Shown here: in pieces, positions 18,161-27,953 of the stretch | How positions within the stretch are numbered: the first letter of the stretch is position 1 | How the letters are laid out: each line of letters opens with the position of its first letter | Source: Desulfovirgula thermocuniculi DSM 16036 | GTDB taxonomy: Bacteria; Bacillota; Desulfotomaculia; Desulfotomaculales; Desulfovirgulaceae | Reading direction: 5' to 3' | DNA length: 64,000 nt | Assembly (NCBI RefSeq): GCF_000429345.1 | Contig: NZ_AUBR01000012.1 | Location: 1-64,000, forward strand | The notes under the pieces: generated by a model | Databases searched by the model: none | Seen by the model: the letters and a program-made list of their open reading frames with translations, nothing else | Told to the model about the DNA's origin: nothing | Translations under genes and position numbers: made by a program

Positions 18161-19456
18161 GTGCCGGCAAGCGTTTTGGCCCGCATTGCCCGCCGCTTTA
18201 AGCCTGCTCCTGTCGGCCCCCGGCGCCTGCCGGGGGCGGCGGGGCGCCGGCCCGTGCTCCTGGCCCTGCTGGTGGCGGTGCTGCTGCTCCTCCCCGGGTG
18301 CCCCGAGCGGGAGAAAGCAGGGGAGCAGCAGGTGTCCCCCCAGGTGAGGGTGGCCGTCAGCCTGGCCGGCGCGCAGGAAGACGCAAACCGCATAATGCGG
18401 CAGGCCATGGAGTCCCGCGCCCGGCAGGAGAAATTGAGCGTCACCTGGCTGGATGCCGGGGGCGACGCCGCGGTGCAGGAGCGGCAGCTCAGAGAGCTGG
18501 CGGGGAAGGTGGCCGCCGTGGTCGTCCAGCCGGTGGACCCTGCGGGGATTAAGGAGGCCTTAAAGCGGCTGGCCGGGGAAAACGTGAAGGTGGTGGCCCT
18601 GGAGCAGCTTCCCGCCGATGCCCCGGTGGACGCCTTTGTCTCCTTTGACCGCGACGCGGCGGGGCGCCTGGCCGCTTCCCTGCTGCAGCAGGCGGGAGAA
18701 AAGGGCGGCGGCGTACTCTTCCTTGGCCCGAAGGGCGGCGCCTGCCGCGAGGTGCTGGCGGCGGCCAGGAAAGCCCTGGGGGGCTTGCGCCTCCTGGAGG
18801 AAGTGATCCTGGAGAAGGATGAGGCCGGGGCGGCGGAGGCTGCCGTGCGGCAGGCCCTGGAAAAGTACGGCGCGCGCCTGGGCGGCGTGCTGGCCGTCGG
18901 CAGCCGGGCGGCGGCGGGGGCGCTCGCGGCGGTGAAGGAAGCGGGGGCGCAGGAGCGCGTGGTGACCGTGGGGGTCGGGGCGGGGAGGGAGGCCTGGGAG
19001 GCGCTGGTGGCCGGGGAGCACGACGGCGAGGTGGACACGCGTCCGGACCTTCTGGGCAGTTACGCCCTGGAGGCGGCCCTGGAGCTGGCCAGGGGCGGCT
19101 ACTGGCCGCACGATGCCCGTGTGCCCAGCGGCAGCTACAGCGTGCCGGCCCGCATCGTGCCCGTGCGCCTCATCCGCCGGGAAAACGCCTACCTTTTGGC
19201 CGGGCGCTGGGGTGAAGGTGGCGGCGCGCAGGGCGCCCGGCAGCCGGAGCCGGCGGGCCGGCAGGGGGGCGAGGGCCGGGATGAGGGTCACGACGAGGGC
19301 CGCAAAGAAGAAGAAAAGCCCCGCACCATCCTGCGCATTACCACCCGGGAAGGCAGGGTGCTGGAGGTGGAGGTGCCCGGCGAGATCGAGAGAATCGAGA
19401 GCACCACGGGGGGAGGGGCCGCCGGGGCGGGCGGCGCCCGCACGGACGGGGGTTAG
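18161..19456 (+). CDS. Substrate-binding lipoprotein, periplasmic-binding-protein type 1 (sugar-binding-like)
   Basis: A 431-residue protein. A long basic N terminus (1-31) and a hydrophobic segment lead to the lipobox LLLPGC, with the lipidated cysteine at about residue 47. Residues 55-345 resemble the two-lobed Peripla_BP_4/LacI sugar-binding fold (VAAVVVQPVDPAGIKEALKRLAGENVKVVALEQ in outline). The last ~90 residues are a low-complexity Gly/Glu/Arg linker plus a short strand-forming tail (TILRITTREGRVLEVEVPGEIERI). That tail is duplicated as part of a 202-bp repeat at 20195. No ABC permease or ATPase is adjacent, so it may be a sensor or orphan binding protein. Confidence 0.75.
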   Translation: MPASVLARIARRFKPAPVGPRRLPGAAGRRPVLLALLVAVLLLLPGCPEREKAGEQQVSPQVRVAVSLAGAQEDANRIMRQAMESRARQEKLSVTWLDAGGDAAVQERQLRELAGKVAAVVVQPVDPAGIKEALKRLAGENVKVVALEQLPADAPVDAFVSFDRDAAGRLAASLLQQAGEKGGGVLFLGPKGGACREVLAAARKALGGLRLLEEVILEKDEAGAAEAAVRQALEKYGARLGGVLAVGSRAAAGALAAVKEAGAQERVVTVGVGAGREAWEALVAGEHDGEVDTRPDLLGSYALEAALELARGGYWPHDARVPSGSYSVPARIVPVRLIRRENAYLLAGRWGEGGGAQGARQPEPAGRQGGEGRDEGHDEGRKEEEKPRTILRITTREGRVLEVEVPGEIERIESTTGGGAAGAGGARTDGG

Positions 19457-19521
19457 AGCCGCGGTACGGTATATAGGAGCTTGTGGGTGCGGCGGCAGTT
19501 GATTGGTGCCGTGCCTGCGGC
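19320..19521 (+). repeat. 202-bp direct repeat, copy A
   Basis: This segment, covering the lipoprotein 3' end and 65 bp beyond its stop, recurs in the same orientation at 20195-20396 with no indels. By eye I count five mismatches in 202 positions. The two copies flank the HicBA cassette. Copy A ends inside what is a promoter in copy B: it keeps the TTGATT -35 element but lacks the -10. Confidence 0.95.
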
Positions 19522-19539
19522 TGGCCGCAGCTTCTCCGC

Positions 19540-19893
19540 CTACCGCAGGCCCACCGCCCTGGAGAGCTGATACACAATGTACTGGTTGAGGCTGACCCCC
19601 TCCTCCCGCGCCTTTTCGGCCAGCGCACGGTGCAGGGACTTCGGGGCGCGCACCAGGATGCGCCCGCTGTAGCTTTCGTCCACCGGTTCGGGGACTTCTT
19701 CACCCCTTTCCAGGGCATCCGCTATCCAGCAGCGCTTGGCGTCTTCAACCATCTCCATGAGTTCCTCCAGGGTTTCACTCTGGGTAAGGCAGCCGGGTAG
19801 ATCCGGAACTTCCGCAACATAGCCGCCCTCGGGCGAGGGGTAGATTACTACCCTGTAAGGCAGGCGAAGGTAGTATTCCAGGCCCTTATTCAT
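19540..19893 (-). CDS. HicB-like antitoxin
   Basis: A 117-residue protein. The N-terminal part (YRVVIYPSPEGGYVAEVPDLPGCLTQSETLEELMEMVEDA in outline) is the HicB partial RNase-H-like fold. The C-terminal 40 residues (GRILVRAPKSLHRALAEKAREEGVSLNQYIVYQLSRA) form a ribbon-helix-helix-type DNA-binding domain. It should neutralise HicA and repress the operon. The ATG at 19893 overlaps the end of hicA by 8 nt and uses GGAGG inside it, so translation is coupled. Toxin-first order is normal for hicAB. Confidence 0.9.
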   Translation of the reverse strand: MNKGLEYYLRLPYRVVIYPSPEGGYVAEVPDLPGCLTQSETLEELMEMVEDAKRCWIADALERGEEVPEPVDESYSGRILVRAPKSLHRALAEKAREEGVSLNQYIVYQLSRAVGLR

Positions 19894-20131
19894 CTTCCTG
19901 CACCTCCTCCAAAAGCTTGATCGCCCTCTTGACGTAGGCGAGTAGGACATACGGCTGGCGGTAAGGGACCACCAGCTTGAACTTGCCTTTCCGGTAAACG
20001 TAATGGCTGGACCCGCCTCCCGGCTGGCTGCGTTCAAAGCCTGCCCTGCGGAGCACCAGGTCCAGCTCGTCAAACCTTACCGTTTTCGGGTTGCGCTTGA
20101 TTTTCTCCAGGAGCTTCTTCAGGCTGCCCAA
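19886..20131 (-). CDS. HicA-like mRNA interferase toxin
   Basis: An 81-residue protein starting at TTG 20131 (GSLKKLLEKIKRNPKTVRFDELDLVLRRAGFE). It has the HicA double-stranded-RNA-binding-like fold and the catalytic histidine in GSSHYVYRKG. HicA toxins cleave mRNA and stop translation until neutralised by HicB. An ATG at 20143 would add four residues, but the family N terminus matches the TTG and the predicted transcript starts only a few bases before 20143. The gene is complete and has its own promoter inside the cassette. Confidence 0.88.
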   Translation of the reverse strand: MGSLKKLLEKIKRNPKTVRFDELDLVLRRAGFERSQPGGGSSHYVYRKGKFKLVVPYRQPYVLLAYVKRAIKLLEEVQEDE

Positions 20132-20155
20132 AAGACACCACATCCTACCGCTGTT

Positions 20156-20185
20156 ATGATAGCACATACGATAGTGCCGCGTCAA
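20156..20185 (-). promoter_or_regulatory. hicAB promoter
   Basis: On the minus strand TTGACG (20185-20180) and TATCAT (20161-20156) are separated by 18 bp, a good sigma-A promoter. It lies just inside the unique DNA bounded by the direct repeats, so the cassette carries its own expression signal. Confidence 0.7.
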
Positions 20186-20194
20186 ATGAAATTG

Positions 20195-20331
20195 CCCGCA
20201 CCATCCTGCGCATTACCACCCGGGAAGGCAGGGTGCCGGAGGTGGAGGTGCCCGGCGAGATCGAGAGGATCGGGAGCACCACGGAGGGAGGGGCCGCCGG
20301 GGCGGGCGGCGCCCGCACGGACGGGGGTTAG
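20195..20331 (+). pseudogene. Duplicated 3' end of the lipoprotein gene
   Basis: The reading frame encodes the same tail as the intact lipoprotein gene (ARTILRITTREGRV...GGARTDGG, stop at 20329-20331). It has no start codon or upstream domain. Substitutions change L to P, E to G and G to E relative to copy A. It is a by-product of the duplication around the HicBA cassette. Confidence 0.9.
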
Positions 20332-20396
20332 AGCCGCGGTACGGTATATAGGGGCTTGTGGGTGCGGCGGCAGTTGATTGGTGCCGTGCCTGCGGC
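20195..20396 (+). repeat. 202-bp direct repeat, copy B
   Basis: The second copy of the segment at 19320-19521, displaced by exactly 875 bp. It holds a decapitated copy of the lipoprotein tail and, at its end, the -35 element of the Uma2 promoter. Recombination between copies would delete 875 bp including hicAB. Confidence 0.95.
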
Positions 20397-20403
20397 GTAT
20401 AAT
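20374..20403 (+). promoter_or_regulatory. Promoter of the Uma2-family gene
   Basis: TTGATT (20374-20379) and TATAAT (20398-20403) are 18 bp apart, 20 nt before the Uma2 ATG. The -35 lies inside repeat copy B and the -10 just outside it. Confidence 0.7.
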
Positions 20404-20422
20404 CTAGCCAGGGGTGCAGGAA

Positions 20423-20977
20423 ATGGCTTGGGCCAGGCCGCAGATTAAGTTTACCTACGAGGACTACTGCCTGCTTCCGGAGGAAAAAAGGGTGGAGCTG
20501 ATCGGGGGGGACTTCTATTTGGTACCTTCGCCCAGCGTCTTTCACCAGCGGGTGGCCGCCAATATCGAGGACATCCTGCGGCGCTTTGTAAAGGAGCGGA
20601 AGCTGGGAGAGGTGTTTTTGGCCCCCCTGGATGTGGTGCTCTCCCCTCACGACGTGGTGCAGCCCGATATAATGTTCATTTCCCGGGAACGCCTTCACCT
20701 GATAGATGAAGAGAACATTAAGGGGCCGCCCGACCTGGTGGTGGAGGTGCTTTCCCCTCCCACGGCCGAAAGGGACCGCACCCTCAAAAAGAAACTTTAT
20801 GCCAAGAGCGGGGTGCGGGAACTCTGGCTGGTGGACGTGGCGGCCCAGGTGGTGGAGGTGTTCGACCTGGAGGCGTGCGAGGACGCGTCCCCTGCGGTGT
20901 ATGCCAGGGGTGAGGGAAGGAAGCTTTTATCCGGGGTCCTGCCCGGCCTGGAGGTTAGCCTGGACGAGGTCTTTTAA
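20423..20977 (+). CDS. Uma2 family (DUF820) putative PD-(D/E)XK nuclease
   Basis: A 184-residue protein of the Uma2 family. Signature elements are FTYEDYCLLPEEKRVELIGG near the start, the QPDIMFI strand, and PDLVVEVLSPPTAERDRTLKKKLYAKSGVRELWLVD, which holds the nuclease-like EV...K core. Uma2 genes are abundant in cyanobacteria and some anaerobic Bacillota. Their role is unproven, but restriction- or mobile-element-related activity is often suggested. ATG 20423 is preferred to GTG 20414 because AGGGGTG is better spaced for it. Confidence 0.85.
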   Translation: MAWARPQIKFTYEDYCLLPEEKRVELIGGDFYLVPSPSVFHQRVAANIEDILRRFVKERKLGEVFLAPLDVVLSPHDVVQPDIMFISRERLHLIDEENIKGPPDLVVEVLSPPTAERDRTLKKKLYAKSGVRELWLVDVAAQVVEVFDLEACEDASPAVYARGEGRKLLSGVLPGLEVSLDEVF

Positions 20978-20992
20978 GGAACCGCTCAAAAA

Positions 20993-21023
20993 GCGAGGGG
21001 GGAGGGGGCCCCCTCGCTTTTTT
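20993..21023. terminator. Bidirectional terminator between Uma2 and DUF169 genes
   Basis: The stem GCGAGGGGG (20993-21001) / CCCCCTCGC (21009-21017) is followed by T6 on the plus strand and preceded by A5, giving a T-run on the minus strand as well. It serves two convergent genes. Confidence 0.88.
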
Positions 21024-21804
21024 ACCGCAGGCCGAAGCGCTCCTCCAGGGGGTGGTAGGAGGGCGGGAAGAGGGGCCTTTGGCGCATTCCCAGGAAAGGC
21101 GTGGGGAAGCGCATGGCGCCTGCCCGGTGGGTGGCCTCCAGGCCGTAGAGCACCTCTTCCGCCAGGCTCCAGGGAAAGGCAAAGCACATTTCGTGATCCT
21201 GGGTATGGGCAAAAATCCTCTCCCCGGAGCCGGGGACCACCACCTGGCACTGCTGCTGCAGGTACGGGGCGGCCAGCGCGGCGGCGCAGGAGTTGCGCCC
21301 GATGAAGGTGGAGGTGATGGCCCCGCCTTTTTTATAGAGGGCGCTGTGGATGAGGCGGGCCACCTGGGCCGGGCTGCCGTAAACGAGCACCACGTCAGGC
21401 TCAAAGGCGGCGCGGCCCAGCGGCGCCAGCCAGACGCTTTTTATTTTGCCCAGGGGCAGGCGGGCCATGTGCCGGTGGGTGAGTTCGCAGGCCTCTGCCG
21501 TCTCGCCGTAGAGCGGCTGGACCACCGCGCTCATTTTCAGATCCGGCGGCTCCTCCGCCAGCCCCAGCACCACCAGCGAGGGGGCGCAGGCGTGGTCTTC
21601 CTTTAAAAAGCCCATCGTCCAGCCCAGGTAGCGGGCAAGGGAGATGCCCTGGCAGATGCACAGGGGGTGGCCCAGGGCGGCGACGGGGCGCCGCGCCTTG
21701 GGCGGCAGGTCCTCCTCGCCGGAAAGCTTAACGGCCACCGGGAAGGTGGCGGGCCGCAGGTACTCCTCCAGCCTGGCCGATGCGGTCTGGGGGTCAAGGG
21801 CCAT
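21022..21804 (-). CDS. DUF169 domain-containing protein
   Basis: A 260-residue soluble protein of the DUF169 family, recognised from FPVAVKLSGEEDLPP, HPLCICQGISLARYLGWTMGF, DVVLVYGSPAQVARLIHSALY and the GRNSCAA motif. Several cysteines (CICQ, HACAPS, NSCAA, CQVVVP) suggest metal or cofactor binding. Family members occur in anaerobes and archaea, often near one-carbon or Fe-S genes. No biochemical function is established. The ATG is preceded by a purine-rich stretch; the gene is monocistronic. Confidence 0.85.
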   Translation of the reverse strand: MALDPQTASARLEEYLRPATFPVAVKLSGEEDLPPKARRPVAALGHPLCICQGISLARYLGWTMGFLKEDHACAPSLVVLGLAEEPPDLKMSAVVQPLYGETAEACELTHRHMARLPLGKIKSVWLAPLGRAAFEPDVVLVYGSPAQVARLIHSALYKKGGAITSTFIGRNSCAAALAAPYLQQQCQVVVPGSGERIFAHTQDHEMCFAFPWSLAEEVLYGLEATHRAGAMRFPTPFLGMRQRPLFPPSYHPLEERFGLR

Positions 21805-21968
21805 ACTCTTTTCCCTCCCGCGAGAAATTTGTGAATTTTATATAAAGTTCTCTTCTCCCGCGGGCATTCCTCCCGCGGCGGCAAGATTTATTGGTAAAAG
21901 GAAAGATGGAGAAGCTCATAAACGCGAGAAAAAATTCTTCGGCAAGATGATTAACTTGCATATCAAGT

Positions 21969-21977
21969 TGGTATAAA
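21969..21977 (+). promoter_or_regulatory. Extended -10 promoter element upstream of the MNT fragment
   Basis: TGGTATAAA is an extended -10 element 52 nt before the ATG at 22029. No good -35 is seen. The surrounding 21805-22028 region is AT-richer than its neighbours and holds nothing else I can assign. Confidence 0.4.
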
Positions 21978-22028
21978 ATACGTGGTATCAATTGATGTTG
22001 AGAACTCTCTGTTTTAGAAGGTGATGAG

Positions 22029-22241
22029 ATGACTGGAAAGGTGTTCGAAGGTAATATTTTACAGCGATGCCGAGACTTGATCAGGGAAGTTGTTCCTGAG
22101 GCCAAAGTAATTCTATACGGTTCGAGGGCGCGGGACGACGCCGATCCCCATTCCGACTACGACTTGCTGGTTCTGGTGAAGAATTCGGCAGATTGGCATC
22201 TCGAGGAGAAGATTAGGGAAAAAATTTACCTGGGTGGCTGA
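22029..22241 (+). pseudogene. Truncated MNT-type nucleotidyltransferase domain protein
   Basis: A 70-residue frame with the nucleotidyltransferase signature LYGSRARDDADPHSDYDLLVLV, in which GS and the DxD-like pair are intact. Stand-alone MNT proteins are normally 95-130 residues. Here the frame stops right after EEKIREKIYLGG, where the family continues with another strand and helix. No HEPN partner follows. It is probably a remnant of an MNT/HEPN toxin-antitoxin pair, though a minimal functional protein cannot be excluded. It has a start, a promoter element and a Shine-Dalgarno site (GAAGGTGATGAG). Confidence 0.65.
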
Positions 22242-22243
22242 AC

Positions 22244-22942
22244 GTGAAGGTGCGCGCCTTTCCCTGCGCGGTCGGCGGCAGGCCGGGCTACGACCTGGAG
22301 GTCCTGGCTCCGGAGGCCACCGTGCAGGACTACCTGGAAGCCGTCAACCGCTTTATTGCCGAGGAGTACGGGGGTCGCCTCTGCTCCGGCGGGCCGGGCC
22401 GCCCCTGCACCGCCTGCTGCTGGGAGCGCGTCCCCCTCACCTACCCCGACGTGGCGGCCTACCTGGCGGAAGAGAGCATCAGGGAGCAACTGGCCGGTGC
22501 CCCCTCCCCGCTGCTGGCCTTCCTGGAGAGGTTTGCCCATGTGGTGGTGGACGGCCCGGTGGTGGACGTGAGCCTGGCCCGTAAACACGACGGCTCCTGC
22601 CTTTTCCTGGACGCCGGGAGGGGCCGCTGCGCCCTTTACGCCCGCCGGCCCCTGGTCTGCCAGACCTACCTGTGCCGGCGGCCCTCCCGCCGGGCGGCAA
22701 GGGTGCGTAGCCGGGTGGTTAACGCCGGCATGGACGAGCTGGTGCGCCGTATGCTCCTGGAAAGCCGCCGCCTGGGCCGCCTGCCGGTGATGCACGAGTC
22801 CCGCCGCCCCTGCCCGCGCCCCGAGGACTACGACCCCGGGCCTTTCCGGGGCCGGGAGCGCTTCGGCGAGGTCCTTTTAAGGGACCTCCTGCCCCCGGGC
22901 CTGTGGCGCGATTTAATTGACAGTCGCCGCAAAGGGAAATAG
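22244..22942 (+). CDS. YkgJ family cysteine cluster protein
   Basis: A 232-residue protein with the cysteine pattern of the YkgJ/zinc- or iron-chelating domain: GRPCTACCWERVPLT, GSCLFLD, GRCALYARRPLVCQTYLC. These ligands are thought to bind Zn or an Fe-S cluster. The role is unknown. It starts 2 nt after the truncated nucleotidyltransferase frame and may now be co-transcribed with it. uvrB follows after a 69-nt gap. Confidence 0.82.
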   Translation: MKVRAFPCAVGGRPGYDLEVLAPEATVQDYLEAVNRFIAEEYGGRLCSGGPGRPCTACCWERVPLTYPDVAAYLAEESIREQLAGAPSPLLAFLERFAHVVVDGPVVDVSLARKHDGSCLFLDAGRGRCALYARRPLVCQTYLCRRPSRRAARVRSRVVNAGMDELVRRMLLESRRLGRLPVMHESRRPCPRPEDYDPGPFRGRERFGEVLLRDLLPPGLWRDLIDSRRKGK

Positions 22943-23011
22943 AATCTAAAAGGAAGCGAGGTCTCCTTACCAGGGGCAGCCGTGGCCGGACGGGGAGGAG
23001 GGGAGGCAGCG

Positions 23012-25045
23012 TTGAAGGCAGGAGCATTCAAGCTGAAATCCGACTTTGAACCCCGGGGCGACCAGCCCAAGGCCATTGCCCAGCTGGTGGAAGGTCTCCA
23101 AAAGGGCTACCGCATGCAGACCCTGCTGGGGGTGACCGGCTCCGGGAAAACCTATACCATGGCCCAGGTCATCCAGGCGGTGCAGCGGCCCACCCTGGTC
23201 ATTGCGCCCAACAAGGCCCTGGCCGCGCAGCTCTGCAGCGAGTTCCGGGAGTTTTTCCCGGAAAACGCCGTGGAATATTTTATCAGCTACTACGACTACT
23301 ACCAGCCCGAGGCCTACATCCCGGAGACGGACACCTACATTGAAAAGGACTCCTCCATTAACGACGAGATCGACAAGCTGCGCCACTCGGCCACCTGCGC
23401 GCTCCTCGAGCGGCGGGACGTGATCATCGTGGCCAGCGTTTCCTGCATCTACGGCCTGGGGGACCCGGAGGAGTACCGCACCCAGGTGGTCTCCCTGCGC
23501 CGGGGAGGCGTTTACGACCGGGACGAGGTGCTGCGCCGGCTGGTGGCCATTCAGTACGAGCGCAACGACATCAACTTCACCCGCGGCAAGTTCCGGGTGC
23601 GGGGGGACGTGGTGGAGGTCTACCCCGCTTCCTTTACCGAAAGGGCCGTCCGCATCGAGTTTTGCGGGGACGAGATCGAGCGCATTGTGGAGTTTGACGT
23701 GCTCACCGGGGAGGTGCTGGGCGAGCGGCGGCACGTGTCCATCTTTCCCGCCAGCCACTACGCCGTGTCGAGGCCCCGGCTGGAGAGGGCCATTGCCTCC
23801 ATCGAGGCCGAGCTGGAGCAGAGGCTGGCGGAACTTTTGGCCCAGGGGAAGCTCCTGGAGGCCCAGCGCCTGGAGCAGCGCACGCGGTACGACATCGAGA
23901 TGATGCGGGAGGTGGGCTACTGCAAGGGCATCGAGAACTACTCCCGCCACCTCACCGGGCGCGCCCCCGGCGAGCCGCCCTACACCCTGCTGGACTACTT
24001 TCCCGAGGATTTCCTCCTCTTCATTGACGAGTCCCACGTGGCCATTCCCCAGATCCGGGGGATGTACGAGGGGGACCGCTCGCGCAAAACGGCCCTGGTG
24101 GAGTACGGCTTCCGCCTGCCCTCGGCCTTTGACAACCGCCCGCTGAAGTTCGAGGAGTTTTTGAGCAAGATAAACCAGGTAATCTTCGTCTCCGCCACCC
24201 CGGGGCCCTTTGAGCTGGCCCACAGCTCCCAAGTGGTGGAGCAGATCATCCGGCCCACGGGCCTGGTGGACCCGGAAGTTGTCGTGCGCCCCACCCGCGG
24301 GCAGATGGACGACCTGCTGGCGGAAATCCGCCAGAGGGTGGCCAAGAACCAGCGGGTGCTCATCACCACCCTCACCAAGAAGATGGCCGAGGACCTCACC
24401 GACTACCTGCGGGAGTTCGGCGTGAGGGTGCGCTACATGCACGCGGAAATCAACGCCTTAGAGCGCATGGAGATCCTGCGCGACCTGCGCCTGGGCGTTT
24501 TCGACGTGCTGGTAGGCATCAACCTCCTGCGGGAGGGCTTGGACCTGCCCGAGGTGAGCCTGGTGGCCATCCTGGATGCGGACAAGGAGGGCTACCTGCG
24601 CTCCGAGCGCTCACTCATCCAGACCATCGGGCGGGCCGCCCGCAACGTGGAGGGCAAGGTCATTTTGTACGCCGACCGCATCACCGAGTCCATGGCCAGG
24701 GCCATTGCGGAAACGGAGCGGCGGCGCAAAATACAGATGGAGTACAACGCAAAGCACGGCATCGTGCCGCGCACGGTGGAAAAGGGCATCCGGGACGTCA
24801 TCGAGGCCACCAAGGCGGCGGAGGCCAGGGCGGTCTACCGGGCTCAAGGCAGGGAGCGCCGCCGCATGAGCAAAAAAGAGCTCCGCCAGACCATTGCCCG
24901 CCTGGAGAAGGAGATGCGCGAGGCGGCGCGACACCTGGAGTTCGAAAGGGCGGCGGAGCTGCGGGACCTGATCATCGAGCTGCGCCTGGAATTACGGGGC
25001 CTGGACCGCCGCCTGGTGCCCCTGGGGGAAGTTGTCGGGGAGTGA
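23012..25045 (+). CDS. uvrB: Excinuclease ABC subunit B
   Basis: A 677-residue UvrB, the damage-verifying helicase-like subunit of nucleotide excision repair. Walker A GVTGSGKT lies near residues 40-47. The beta-hairpin region ([16 protein letters not shown]), DESH box and [15 protein letters not shown] helicase motif VI are present, and a C-terminal UVR domain (about 635-670) binds UvrC. TTG 23012 is favoured over GTG 22982: it has GGAGGAGGGGAGG just upstream and fits the family N terminus ([17 protein letters not shown]). uvrA follows after 10 nt and uvrC after that. Confidence 0.97.
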   Translation: MKAGAFKLKSDFEPRGDQPKAIAQLVEGLQKGYRMQTLLGVTGSGKTYTMAQVIQAVQRPTLVIAPNKALAAQLCSEFREFFPENAVEYFISYYDYYQPEAYIPETDTYIEKDSSINDEIDKLRHSATCALLERRDVIIVASVSCIYGLGDPEEYRTQVVSLRRGGVYDRDEVLRRLVAIQYERNDINFTRGKFRVRGDVVEVYPASFTERAVRIEFCGDEIERIVEFDVLTGEVLGERRHVSIFPASHYAVSRPRLERAIASIEAELEQRLAELLAQGKLLEAQRLEQRTRYDIEMMREVGYCKGIENYSRHLTGRAPGEPPYTLLDYFPEDFLLFIDESHVAIPQIRGMYEGDRSRKTALVEYGFRLPSAFDNRPLKFEEFLSKINQVIFVSATPGPFELAHSSQVVEQIIRPTGLVDPEVVVRPTRGQMDDLLAEIRQRVAKNQRVLITTLTKKMAEDLTDYLREFGVRVRYMHAEINALERMEILRDLRLGVFDVLVGINLLREGLDLPEVSLVAILDADKEGYLRSERSLIQTIGRAARNVEGKVILYADRITESMARAIAETERRRKIQMEYNAKHGIVPRTVEKGIRDVIEATKAAEARAVYRAQGRERRRMSKKELRQTIARLEKEMREAARHLEFERAAELRDLIIELRLELRGLDRRLVPLGEVVGE

Positions 25046-25055
25046 GGTTCCCCTC

Positions 25056-27947
<2,892 letters not shown>

Positions 27948-27953
27948 GGGCGC

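Noticed and set aside
19522-20194. HicBA cassette as an insertion sequence with target duplication
   Set aside because: The flanking duplication is 202 bp, far beyond transposon target-site duplications, and the unit has no transposase or terminal inverted repeats.
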